This document shows positions 15,560-23,356 of a DNA stretch of 23,356 nucleotides, one piece after another; within the stretch, counting starts at the first letter, position 1; each line of letters begins with the position of its first letter. This DNA comes from Roseobacter sp. GTDB taxonomy: Bacteria > Pseudomonadota > Alphaproteobacteria > Rhodobacterales > Rhodobacteraceae. The stretch lies in contig JAGXHB010000115.1 of NCBI GenBank assembly GCA_024636425.1, positions 1 through 23,356 of the forward strand, written 5' to 3'. The position numbers and the translations under genes were made by a program. The notes beneath the pieces are model-generated. The model saw only the letters and a program-made list of their open reading frames with translations. It did not search any database and was not told the DNA's origin.

Positions 15560-15658
15560 AGGCAGAGTACAGGTAAAAGATTGTGGTATATTCAGTGATT
15601 TCAAAAGTAATTCCGCCCGTTGCCCCCGCGTGTGCGGCCCCAGCGGAGGGGTTGATCC

Positions 15659-18600
15659 ATGGCTGATCGTTTCGGCGTCTTTTTCCTGGGGAACTTTGCC
15701 ACCATTGACCCCAATGAGGGCGACGCCATCTCCGAGAACGCTTTCGTGCTCGAGAACCAGACGTTTGGGTCTGCGGCCAATCCGATCTATGACAATCTGC
15801 AATATCTGACGCCGGGGACCAACGGATATGGCAACCTGTCACCCGGTATCTACGATACAAACAACTCCCGTTTCTTTGGCCGAGATCAGGACGACTTCAG
15901 GATCAACGAGGGCGCGGATCAGACATTTGATTCGATTGCGACCTATGAAGCGACAATCTACTACGCCAACGGCTTGCCCGCCCAGGAAGTGACCGCGATC
16001 ATCTTTCAGGATACGAACGGGAATACCTATCTTGCTCCTGCTCCGTCGAACAACCCCTATCAGGCGGCACTTCAGGCCGGGCCCATCGAAACAATTACCT
16101 TTGGAAATGCGGTCTCTACCAATACGAACATGACGGGCAGCCGGATCGACGGGGACTACATTCAACCCGACGGTTGGGTCGATGGAACGGCTGGTGCCGA
16201 TACTGAGAACGTAGGCTTTGTCGATGCGCAAGGTGACCGTGTCGACGCGGATGCCAACGCGATCAACAGCGGAGGTGGTAATGATACCGTCAACGCTGGA
16301 GGCGGCAACGATACTATTCTTGGCGGTGCGGGCAACGACGTTCTGAACGGCGGAACTGGCGATGATTTCATTCGTGGCGACGCTGCAATTGGCACGCAAA
16401 CCACTTTTTCCTGGGCGAACCAGGGGGTTGCCGATAACGCATCTGTAACTGGCGGGATAACGGGCACCACAGCGTCAGGCGATATTCAGGTCGCGATGAC
16501 CGTTACGCAGGAACAGAACTTTCAATCCATCACGATGCAGACCGACGAGGCGCTGTATAACTACAATGGGCTGAACGATACATCTTCCCTTTCGCTGTTC
16601 GGGGGTGCGCCCGGTGAGGATATCAACACAGCGACCGTCAATATAAACTTTTCGTCGCTGAACCCCGATCTGTCGGGCGAAGTCAGCAAGGTCACATTTG
16701 GGATCTTTGACCTCGACCGCTTCACCGGCTTTACCGATCAGGTTACAATCCGTGCTTACGACGCGAACGGCAACCTTGTTCCAGTTGAGCTCACGGCCGG
16801 CAACACATCGACAATTGCGATAGACCAAACCACGGACACAGCCACCTCATCGGGTGACGGTTCCGGTGACGTCGATTCCATGACAGGCTTTGTCAAAGTG
16901 GAAATCGCCGGTCCAGTCTCGCGGATCGAGATTGACTACAACAACCCCGGTCCGGGTGACGCACAGCACGCCATCCGCATCGGTGATCTGCAGCTTTCCC
17001 CAATCAACACTAGCGCCAATGGTAACGACACTATTGATGGCGGCGCAGGCAATGACGCGATCCATGGCGAAGGGGGCAACGATTCACTGAGCGGTGGGTC
17101 CGGCAACGACACCATCAGCGGTGGTGCGGGCAACGATACGATTGCCGGTGACACAGGAAACGATTCCATGATGGGCGGCGACGGTGCCGACGTCTTCAAC
17201 ATTGCAGAAGGCTATGGCAGCGACATTATCGCTGGCGGCGAAGGTGGCACGGATCTGGATTCCATCCGGTTCAACACGTTGGGAAGCGCTGTCAACCTAA
17301 GCTACGGTACCGTCGAAAGCGGAACAGCCACCAACGGTCCGAATTCAGTCAACTTCTCACAGATCGAAAACATCGTTCTGACCAGCTTTGACGATATTGT
17401 CGACGCGACCGTGGGCGGCGTGAGCCTTGATACCGGGGCGGGCAACGATACGATTTCGGTCGGGCAAGGCGTCTATGGCATCAATGCGGGTGCCGGCGAC
17501 GACCGTGTCATCCGCGATGACGCGTCAAATTCTAGCGAAGCGGGGTCCGTCATCGACGGCGGTGCGGGCATCGACACCTACGTGGCGGGTGGCTTTCTTG
17601 ACCTCAACACCATCAACCTCGAGAACAGCCAGCTTGAGTTTTTCGGCGACAGCCGTGGTGCGCTGCTGAACTTCGAAAACGTCGAACTGGACAACATTGC
17701 CGCGACAGTGGTCGGTGACAGCGGCGCAAACGTGATCACCGCGTTCGGCGACTTTGAGAACATTTTGTCCGGCGGCGGCGGTGATGACGTGATCAGCGCC
17801 GGAGGCGGCAACGACGTCGTTTCAGGTGGCGATGGCAATGACACGCTGGATGGGGGCACCGGCAACGATACCCTGACCGGTGGCGCGGGCAACGACACTT
17901 TTATCTACTCGGGCGGCAACGATCGGATCACGGACTTCAATGCTGGCAACACCGGCCAGATTGACGATAACATCACCAGCAACAACGATTTTCTCGACTT
18001 GAGCGGGTATTACGGCAGCATCGCAGATCTGCGCGCCGACTTTGACGACAATGGCGTGCTGGACCAGTCTGCTTTCGCAACTGAAGACTACAGTGAAAAA
18101 CTGCAATTTGCGGGCGGATCCATCAGTTTTGACGGCCCGCTGGATCGCACGGATTTCAGTTATGACAACACAGGCGTCATTTGTTTCTGCGAAGACACTG
18201 TGATCCGGACACCGCGCGGCGATGTTCTGGTGCAGGATCTGTCTGTGGGTGATCTGGTCACCACGATGGACAACGGACCGCAGCGGATACGTTGGATCAA
18301 CCGTCGCAGCTATGACCACAAGCAGCTTGCGGCGATGCCTCATCTGCATCCCGTCATGATCCGGCGCGGCGTGTTCGGCGCGGAACGCGATCTCCTTGTC
18401 TCGCAGCAGCATGGGCTTCTGATGGGCAAGAATGGTGACAGCTTTATCCGCGCCAAGCATCTTGCCGCGTCTCAGAAAGGCATCCGCATCGCCACCGGCA
18501 AGAGAAATGTCACCTATGTCCATTTGATGTTTGAAAACCATCAGGTCATCTTTGCCGAAAACGTCCCTTCGGAAAGCTTCTACCCCGGTCCGATGGCGCT

Positions 18601-18868
18601 TAAGGCGATGAAACCGCACGACCGTGCGGCTTTTGCAAGGGTGATGCCTTCGCTCGAGCTTGGGGATGTGACCCGCGATCAGGTCCAGACGGCGTATGGC
18701 CTGACCGCGCGCCCATTCCTTACGCGCAAGGTGGCCCTGAAATCCAAAGCTACGATCAAGGCCCCGTCGGAGGCTCTGCTGCGCGCAAGCGAGAACCTCG
18801 CGCTGACATGGGCCCGCATCAGCACGCGAAAACGCCGTGGATTTGGGCAAACCCTTCGCGCTGCCTGA
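15659..18868 (+). CDS. RTX calcium-binding repeat protein with C-terminal Hint domain
   Basis: 1069 residues, very acidic in the first 830. An N-terminal roseobacter-type module (1-195) leads into three clusters of GGxGxDxxx nonapeptides (about 205-241, 454-513, 705-750), with further scattered repeats between 590 and 640; about twenty repeats in all. These form calcium-binding beta rolls after export. A beta-rich domain (about 245-450) separates the first two clusters. From 838 there is a Hint_2 domain: V-I-C842-F, TPRGDVLVQDLSVGDLVTTMDNGPQRIRW, HPVMIRRG, LLVSQQHGLLM, and VHLMFENHQVIFAENVPSESFYPG. C842 is the expected nucleophile of self-cleavage. There is no signal peptide, so type I secretion is likely, but no ABC/MFP secretion genes are in the window. 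GGAGG lies nine bases before the ATG. The function is unknown; surface or adhesin roles are usual guesses. Confidence 0.93.
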   Translation: MADRFGVFFLGNFATIDPNEGDAISENAFVLENQTFGSAANPIYDNLQYLTPGTNGYGNLSPGIYDTNNSRFFGRDQDDFRINEGADQTFDSIATYEATIYYANGLPAQEVTAIIFQDTNGNTYLAPAPSNNPYQAALQAGPIETITFGNAVSTNTNMTGSRIDGDYIQPDGWVDGTAGADTENVGFVDAQGDRVDADANAINSGGGNDTVNAGGGNDTILGGAGNDVLNGGTGDDFIRGDAAIGTQTTFSWANQGVADNASVTGGITGTTASGDIQVAMTVTQEQNFQSITMQTDEALYNYNGLNDTSSLSLFGGAPGEDINTATVNINFSSLNPDLSGEVSKVTFGIFDLDRFTGFTDQVTIRAYDANGNLVPVELTAGNTSTIAIDQTTDTATSSGDGSGDVDSMTGFVKVEIAGPVSRIEIDYNNPGPGDAQHAIRIGDLQLSPINTSANGNDTIDGGAGNDAIHGEGGNDSLSGGSGNDTISGGAGNDTIAGDTGNDSMMGGDGADVFNIAEGYGSDIIAGGEGGTDLDSIRFNTLGSAVNLSYGTVESGTATNGPNSVNFSQIENIVLTSFDDIVDATVGGVSLDTGAGNDTISVGQGVYGINAGAGDDRVIRDDASNSSEAGSVIDGGAGIDTYVAGGFLDLNTINLENSQLEFFGDSRGALLNFENVELDNIAATVVGDSGANVITAFGDFENILSGGGGDDVISAGGGNDVVSGGDGNDTLDGGTGNDTLTGGAGNDTFIYSGGNDRITDFNAGNTGQIDDNITSNNDFLDLSGYYGSIADLRADFDDNGVLDQSAFATEDYSEKLQFAGGSISFDGPLDRTDFSYDNTGVICFCEDTVIRTPRGDVLVQDLSVGDLVTTMDNGPQRIRWINRRSYDHKQLAAMPHLHPVMIRRGVFGAERDLLVSQQHGLLMGKNGDSFIRAKHLAASQKGIRIATGKRNVTYVHLMFENHQVIFAENVPSESFYPGPMALKAMKPHDRAAFARVMPSLELGDVTRDQVQTAYGLTARPFLTRKVALKSKATIKAPSEALLRASENLALTWARISTRKRRGFGQTLRAA
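16271..16381 (+). repeat. RTX nonapeptide cluster 1
   Basis: Four consecutive GGxGxDxxx units (GGGNDTVNA, GGGNDTILG, GAGNDVLNG, GTGDDFIRG) predict one calcium-binding beta roll. Confidence 0.9.
17018..17197 (+). repeat. RTX nonapeptide cluster 2
   Basis: Seven units run from GNDTIDG to GDGADVFNI, the longest cluster, with repeated DNA such as GGCAACGATACG that also makes the region recombination-prone. Confidence 0.9.
17771..17908 (+). repeat. RTX nonapeptide cluster 3
   Basis: Five units run from GGGDDVISA to GAGNDTFIY. It ends with GGNDRITDF, the usual exit from an RTX block (D-x-I-x-D-F), which is followed by the LDLSGYYGS stretch common in such proteins. Confidence 0.9.
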
Positions 18869-18922
18869 AATATTGGCGCTTCGCTGTTGTAACTGACTGA
18901 CCGAGCAGCCAAGATTTCGGGT

Positions 18923-19711
18923 ATGTCAGTGTCTGGTCTTTCCCTGTTGGTGTTTTCCGATCTCGATGGCACGCTGATCGACCATCACTCCTATAGCGCA
19001 GCACCGGCGGCCCCTGCCCTTGCACAGCTGAAAGCCTGCGGTGCCGGATTGATCATGGCCAGCAGCAAGACAGCGCCCGAAATTGCCGTGATACGACAAG
19101 CACTTGGCTGGGACGACTGGCCCGCCATTGTCGAAAACGGGGCTGGTCTGCTGCCTGCGGGCGACAGCGCGGCGCAGGATCAGACGCAGTATCACCGCCT
19201 GCGCGAGAAGCTAGACCGCCTGCCAAAGGATCTGCGCCAGCATTTTCGCGGATTTGGCGACATGACCGTTGACGATGTCGCCGTCGCCACCGGCCTGCCT
19301 CATCAATCCGCTTCCCTCGCCAAGGACCGCGCCTATTCCGAGCCCGGCGAATGGACGGGCACCGATAGCCAACGTCAAAGATTTCTGACGCAACTTGCAA
19401 AGGAAGGGATTTCCGCCCGCGAAGGTGGACGTTTTCTGACCTTGTCCTTTGGCAAGTCCAAGGCCGATCAGATGGCCAGTCTGATTGCGCACTACAGGCC
19501 GACGCATACCATCGCCTTGGGCGACGCCCCCAATGACATCGAAATGCTGGAGGCTGCAGATCATGGCGTGATCATTGCCAACCCCCATCGCGCGCCGCTG
19601 CGTCCCCTCGCATCCGAGGCCGCAGGCCGTATCACCCGCACAACCGACGCTGGCCCCGAGGGCTGGAATATCGCTATTCTGGGTCTGCTTCAGACTCTGA
19701 AACTCGCTTAG
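18923..19711 (+). CDS. HAD-IIB phosphatase, mannosyl/glucosyl-3-phosphoglycerate phosphatase family
   Basis: 262 residues, a cytoplasmic HAD phosphatase of the MpgP/Cof subgroup: motif I FSDLDGTL with nucleophile D13 and acid D15, motif II ASSKT (46-50), motif III lysine in GKSKADQM (177-184), motif IV GDAPND (200-205), and an alpha/beta cap between. It should remove the phosphate of glucosyl-3-phosphoglycerate (or the mannosyl analogue) to give glucosylglycerate (or mannosylglycerate). The next gene, nine bases downstream, is a GT81-type synthase, which favours the glucosyl substrate. The Shine-Dalgarno is weak (CGGG). The gene lies 54 bp after the RTX/Hint gene with no terminator seen. Confidence 0.87.
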   Translation: MSVSGLSLLVFSDLDGTLIDHHSYSAAPAAPALAQLKACGAGLIMASSKTAPEIAVIRQALGWDDWPAIVENGAGLLPAGDSAAQDQTQYHRLREKLDRLPKDLRQHFRGFGDMTVDDVAVATGLPHQSASLAKDRAYSEPGEWTGTDSQRQRFLTQLAKEGISAREGGRFLTLSFGKSKADQMASLIAHYRPTHTIALGDAPNDIEMLEAADHGVIIANPHRAPLRPLASEAAGRITRTTDAGPEGWNIAILGLLQTLKLA

Positions 19712-19720
19712 GAGCATTTC

Positions 19721-20941
19721 ATGTCCGACTTTCATCAGAACGGCAATATTGCCACCCTGCATAATCTGCGGGCGCGCCCGCTAGATGAAATGACTTATGA
19801 GCTTGAGACATTTGCCCAGAACCGCAAAATGTCGCTGATCCTGCCCTGCCTCTACTCCGAACTTGAAACGGACGCGATGCCGAACATTCTGGCCGAACTG
19901 TCCAAAGTCACCTATCTGCACCGGATCATCATCGGCCTTGACCGCGCGAACGAGGCGCAGTTTCGACACGCCAAAGAGTTCTTTAAAGGACTGAACCAGA
20001 AGCATATCGTCATCTGGAACGATAGCCCCCGCATGCTGGACCTTGGCAAGAGGCTCGATGAATTGGGACTTGCCCCCTCCGAACCGGGTAAAGGCAAAAA
20101 CGTCTGGTCATCGCTTGGCTATCTTATGTCATGTCAGGACAGCGCCGTGATGGCCCTACATGATTGCGATATCTTGACCTACACCAACGAATTGCTGGCC
20201 CGGCTGATCTATCCGGTCGCGAACCCGAACTTTCCCTATCAGGTGGCCAAGGGGTTTTATGCCCGCGTCGGTGACGACAAACTGAATGGCAGGGTAACGC
20301 GCCTGCTTGTCAGCCCCTTGCTGATCGCACTGAAAAAGGTAGTGGGCGACAAGGATTACATCGTATTCCTACGCAGCTTCCGCTATCCCCTATCCGGCGA
20401 GTTTGCCATGCGGACGGGTATTCTGCCGGACCTCCGGATCCCGTCGGACTGGGGCCTCGAGATCGGGGTCTTGTCCGAAGCATGGCGCAATCTGGCACCC
20501 AAGGCCGTCTGTCAGGTCGAGATTTGCGATAACTACGACCACAAGCATCAGGATCTTTCCCCCGAAGACGCCAGCGCCGGCCTGAGCCGGATGTCGACCG
20601 ACATCTGCAAGGCGATCTTTCGCAAACTGGCCGCTGATGGCACCGTCTTTACCAGCAACATCTTTCGCACGCTCAAGGCGACATATTACCGTACCGCACT
20701 TGACCTGCTTGAAGCCTATCACGCCGACGCGGTGATGAACGGGCTCGCCATCGACCGCCACAAGGAAGAACAAGCGATCGAGCTTTTCGCGGAGAACATA
20801 ATGCGCGCAGGTAACTTTTTCCTCGAAAACCCGCACGAGACGCCCTTTATCCCGACATGGAATCGTGTCCATTCCGCGGACCCCGACTTTCTTGCAGACC
20901 TGAACGCAGCGGCGGCAGCGGACGACGCCGAATACGTCTAG
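19721..20941 (+). CDS. gpgS: Glucosyl-3-phosphoglycerate synthase (GT81 type)
   Basis: 406 residues, a cytoplasmic GT-A-fold retaining glycosyltransferase resembling the Persephonella-type GpgS: FHQNGNIATLHNL start, LPCLYSELE (41-49), the GKGKNVWSSLGY loop (123-134) for the acceptor, metal-binding DCD (148-150, ALHDCDILTY), YPVANPNFPYQVAKGFYARV and KLNGRVTRLLVSPL. It transfers glucose from an NDP-glucose to 3-phosphoglycerate, the first step of glucosylglycerate synthesis, a compatible solute in salt or nitrogen stress. GGAG overlapping the phosphatase stop gives a six-base spacing to the ATG. Its stop TAG shares CTAG with the opposing phosphorylase stop. A mannosyl donor is not excluded; identity with mpgS families is less likely. 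Confidence 0.85.
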   Translation: MSDFHQNGNIATLHNLRARPLDEMTYELETFAQNRKMSLILPCLYSELETDAMPNILAELSKVTYLHRIIIGLDRANEAQFRHAKEFFKGLNQKHIVIWNDSPRMLDLGKRLDELGLAPSEPGKGKNVWSSLGYLMSCQDSAVMALHDCDILTYTNELLARLIYPVANPNFPYQVAKGFYARVGDDKLNGRVTRLLVSPLLIALKKVVGDKDYIVFLRSFRYPLSGEFAMRTGILPDLRIPSDWGLEIGVLSEAWRNLAPKAVCQVEICDNYDHKHQDLSPEDASAGLSRMSTDICKAIFRKLAADGTVFTSNIFRTLKATYYRTALDLLEAYHADAVMNGLAIDRHKEEQAIELFAENIMRAGNFFLENPHETPFIPTWNRVHSADPDFLADLNAAAAADDAEYV

Positions 20942-22686
20942 CGCCGGTTGCTGATCCACCGGCATTGATAGGGGGCCAGCGTGATCGTCTCAGCCTCTGC
21001 CGGGATCGCTTCGTCGGACAACAAGTCGATCCAGTCTTCGTCTTCGATCATGTTCAGCGCACTTGTCGGCACCGTCACGATGTCGGCGCTGACGTTATGC
21101 AGCGCGAAGATTGACTGATGCCGATGCAGACTTTGCCGCCAGACACCGAACACCCGCTCATCAAGAGACGTGATCGTGAACTGCGTCGCATTGGGATGGA
21201 ACGCCCGCTGCCTGCCGCGCAGCTTCAATCGCGCTGTCAGCGCATCAAGCACCTGTGACTGCATCGTTTGGGGGTCGTCCAGCAATGCCTGCAACGTGGG
21301 ATAATCCCAGCGGTGCCGGTTGATCGCGCGGTTCATACCCCGATGTTCGACCTGCGCGTGGTCATTGGGCGTGGCCAGCAGCGAATGGATGTAAAAAGCG
21401 GGGATCCCTTCCAGCGACATGACGATGGTTTGCGAACAGATGAAACGCTCAAGATGGAATGCATCCGCGCCATGAAACGTCTGCCCCATCGCCTCGAAAA
21501 AGGTGATGTTCAGCTCGTAGGGGGATTGCCCGCCATCAGGCAGCGCGCGCATCGACACCAACCCGCCGGCCTTGCGGACGCTTTCGATGACCTTGTCCTT
21601 TTCTGTGTCAGGCAACACACCTTCGGCCGGTCGCATCCCGATACCATCGTGGCTGGCGGTAAAGTTCAGATAGGCGCATCCCATCGGCGCTGGCGGCATA
21701 CCGCGTTGCCATTTATGCAGGTATCTGGCCGACCCTGACATCATCGCATGCAGGATCAGCGGGGGCAGCGGGAAGTTATAGATTGCATGCGCCTCGTCCC
21801 CCCTGCCGAAATAGCTCAGGTTTTCGGCCTTTGGCACGTTGGTTTCAGTCAGCAGAATGATCTTTTCAGTGGCGTAATCACACAGCAGTCGCATCAGTCG
21901 GATAACAGCATGTGTCTGCGGCAAATGGATTGAGGGGCTACCCACCACCTTCCAAAGAAACGCAACGGCATCCAGTCGGATGATTTGCACGCCATTGTCC
22001 ACATGGAGGCGAATGATCCGCAGGAACTCCAGCAGCACTTCCGGGTTGCGAAAATCCAGATCAATCTGGTCATGGCTGAAGGTGCACCAGACATGCCGCG
22101 GGCCGTTCAACGTCTCGATCATTTGCAGCAGCGGTGTGGTGCGGGGGCGAACGACCATGGTCAGATCGTCCTCCGGTGACGCTTCGAAAAAGAACTTGTC
22201 GTAGGGCGACTGACCCTGTCTGTAGGCGTTGAACCAACTGCCCTGACTTGAGACATGGTTGAGCACCAGATCGGACATCAGCGTGAAATCGGCCCCGATC
22301 CGGTTGATGTCCGGCCAGTCGCCAAGTTGCGGGTTGACCGCCCTGAAATCGCTGACGGCAAAACCGTCGTCCGAGGTATAAGGGAAAAACGGAAGGATAT
22401 GCACAGCGTTGACCGCGCCCTTCAGGTAGCGCAGCAAGAAATCATGCAGCAGGTCCAGCGGCTTATGAGCACCGTCGATGATCGAATTGCCATAGGTGAT
22501 GACCAGCGCGTCACGTTCCGACCAAAGGGTGTTCCCCGGCAGACGACCGCGCTTGCGCCGAGGGCGTTCATCGGGCCAAAATGCATCCAGGATATGTGAT
22601 GCCAGCACATTGGCATCCAGATCAGGATAGATCTCGTGGGCAAGCCGCGAAATCTTTTGGCTGATCGAAGGGGAATTTTCTGCCAT
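20938..22686 (-). CDS. GH13_18 sugar phosphorylase, probable glucosylglycerate phosphorylase
   Basis: 582 residues, a sucrose-phosphorylase-family (GH13 subfamily 18) enzyme: HILPFFPYTSDDGFAVSDF, MSDLVLNHVSSQG, nucleophile D239 (IIRLDAVAFLWK), acid/base E281 (LLTETNVP) and transition-state D347 (TASHDGIG). No signal peptide, so cytoplasmic. The subfamily includes sucrose phosphorylase and the longer (about 560 residue) YcjM-like glucosylglycerate phosphorylase. The length and the opposing gpgS/phosphatase pair favour the latter: glucosylglycerate + phosphate -> glucose-1-phosphate + glycerate. Sucrose phosphorylases are usually nearer 500 residues. It is divergent from a LysR gene. The ribosome site is weak. 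Automated annotation would probably call it sucrose phosphorylase or alpha-amylase. Confidence 0.83.
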   Translation of the reverse strand: MAENSPSISQKISRLAHEIYPDLDANVLASHILDAFWPDERPRRKRGRLPGNTLWSERDALVITYGNSIIDGAHKPLDLLHDFLLRYLKGAVNAVHILPFFPYTSDDGFAVSDFRAVNPQLGDWPDINRIGADFTLMSDLVLNHVSSQGSWFNAYRQGQSPYDKFFFEASPEDDLTMVVRPRTTPLLQMIETLNGPRHVWCTFSHDQIDLDFRNPEVLLEFLRIIRLHVDNGVQIIRLDAVAFLWKVVGSPSIHLPQTHAVIRLMRLLCDYATEKIILLTETNVPKAENLSYFGRGDEAHAIYNFPLPPLILHAMMSGSARYLHKWQRGMPPAPMGCAYLNFTASHDGIGMRPAEGVLPDTEKDKVIESVRKAGGLVSMRALPDGGQSPYELNITFFEAMGQTFHGADAFHLERFICSQTIVMSLEGIPAFYIHSLLATPNDHAQVEHRGMNRAINRHRWDYPTLQALLDDPQTMQSQVLDALTARLKLRGRQRAFHPNATQFTITSLDERVFGVWRQSLHRHQSIFALHNVSADIVTVPTSALNMIEDEDWIDLLSDEAIPAEAETITLAPYQCRWISNRR

Positions 22687-22856
22687 GAAGAAAGCGCCTG
22701 CCGGTGTTGTTCAAACCTCAGACTGGACCAGAGGGAAGAAAAAGCAAAGGTCTGCGGCACCTTACGCCTGTGTGACCATCGAATAAGCGTGTTTATGATG
22801 CACAAGGATTAAGCGTACAGCGCGCCCCGCCCCACCCTCCGCGACAAAGGAAGCCA
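22687..22856. promoter_or_regulatory. Divergent promoter region with possible LysR sites
   Basis: 170 bp between the phosphorylase and LysR starts. TAAGCGT occurs twice in the same orientation (22784-22790 and 22810-22816), 26 bp apart, and ATAA-N6-TTAT (22783-22796) forms an interrupted palindrome. LysR proteins often bind T-N11-A palindromes in such divergent regions. No clear -35/-10 pair was assigned. Confidence 0.3.
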
Positions 22857-23356
22857 ATGCAGTTCAACCGTCTTCGCATGCGCCATATCCGTTGTTTTCT
22901 GGCCGTCGCCAAGGCCGGGTCGATCACTGCAGCCACCACGACGATGAATTCGTCGCAACCGGCCTTGTCCCGGTCGCTCGCCGAGATCGCGGAGATCATC
23001 GGCCAGCCGCTTTTTACCCGAACCGGGCGCGGGCTAGTCCTGACCGATGCAGGGCAAACACTGTATCGCTATCTTGATACTGCTGTGGCGCAGATCGAAA
23101 CCGGCACGCGTGCCGCAAGCGGTGTCGCACCCCGCCCAAGAGTATCCGTGGGGATGCTGCCCAATGTCGCGCGCACCCTGGCCGTTGATGCCGCAGCGAC
23201 GTTCAAGACAGCCCCCCCCGACATCGATCTGAATCTGCATTGGGCCGGTGTGCCTGAAATTATCTCGCGGCTGCACAGAAACGAGATTGATTTCATCCTT
23301 GGCCGGTTGTTGTCGCTGGAACATATGGACGGGGTGAGTTTCGAGCATCTCTATGC
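22857..23356 (+). CDS. LysR family transcriptional regulator, cut by window end
   Basis: 166 residues are visible; the rest lies beyond the window. The N-terminal winged helix-turn-helix (about 8-66) is clear: MRHIRCFLAVAKAGSITAA, SSQPALSRSLAEIAEIIGQPLFTRTGRGLVLTDAG. It is followed by the start of the substrate-binding domain (VSVGMLPNVA, ETGTR...). The RHIRCFL start and SRSLAEIAEIIGQPLF pattern resemble PcaQ/GbpR-type members. AAGGA precedes the ATG at a suitable distance. It is divergently placed to the phosphorylase gene, the usual layout for a LysR protein controlling its neighbour, so it may respond to glucosylglycerate or a product; that is inference. Confidence 0.9.
   Translation, partial: MQFNRLRMRHIRCFLAVAKAGSITAATTTMNSSQPALSRSLAEIAEIIGQPLFTRTGRGLVLTDAGQTLYRYLDTAVAQIETGTRAASGVAPRPRVSVGMLPNVARTLAVDAAATFKTAPPDIDLNLHWAGVPEIISRLHRNEIDFILGRLLSLEHMDGVSFEHLY

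Noticed and set aside
16259..17908. Short repeated DNA that could suggest a CRISPR or tandem-repeat array
   Set aside because: The repeats are in frame, degenerate and encode RTX nonapeptides; there are no uniform spacers.
17822..18850. 342-codon open frame on the minus strand
   Set aside because: It is antisense to the Hint domain and final RTX repeats of a well supported gene; no ribosome site or family features.

Overview
The window looks like a chromosomal segment of an alphaproteobacterium of the Rhodobacteraceae (Roseobacter-type). This rests on the moderately high GC, the protein families and the presence of a typical roseobacter RTX/Hint protein. It is an inference from recognised protein features, not a database match. 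No rRNA, tRNA, IS element, CRISPR array or phage gene was seen.

Layout. (1) 1-2426, minus strand: a tight operon mgtC-like -> cellulose-synthase-like glycosyltransferase -> second family-2 glycosyltransferase. The last gene seems frameshifted and runs off the left edge. (2) 2450-2682, minus: a 61-residue unknown gene with a good Shine-Dalgarno and an intrinsic terminator. (3) 2767-8460, plus: a signalling and stress region. It holds a Crp/Fnr-family regulator, a 1025-residue CheB-CheR-PAS-HWE histidine kinase fusion, a single-domain response regulator and a YghA-like short-chain dehydrogenase. Two nearly identical 14-bp palindromes flank the Crp/Fnr gene. Promoter-like sequences of the alphaproteobacterial EcfG type (GGAAC-N16/17-CGTT) precede the Crp gene and, in weaker form, the dehydrogenase. 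(4) 8503-9273, minus: a second short-chain dehydrogenase. (5) 9386-13540, minus: a complete ugpBAEC glycerol-3-phosphate ABC transporter operon, with a strong hairpin plus U-run between ugpB and ugpA. (6) 13743-15371, plus: an MFS_3-type exporter with a soluble C-terminal domain. (7) 15659-18868, plus: a large RTX-repeat protein with a C-terminal Hint domain. (8) 18923-22686: a glucosylglycerate locus. An HAD phosphatase and a GT81-type glucosyl-3-phosphoglycerate synthase face a GH13_18 phosphorylase, and the convergent stop codons share CTAG. (9) 22857 to the end, plus: a 5'-partial-window LysR regulator divergent from the phosphorylase.

How the parts fit. Region 3 reads as a sensory and stress module: kinase plus receiver, a Crp/Fnr regulator with candidate operators, and a stress dehydrogenase. 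Region 8 contains both synthesis (3-phosphoglycerate + NDP-glucose -> glucosyl-3-phosphoglycerate -> glucosylglycerate) and phosphorolytic recycling (-> glucose-1-phosphate + glycerate) of a compatible solute. The LysR gene is a possible local regulator of it. The ugp operon supplies glycerol-3-phosphate, typically under phosphate limitation. All promoter and operator calls are by eye and need experimental or comparative support.
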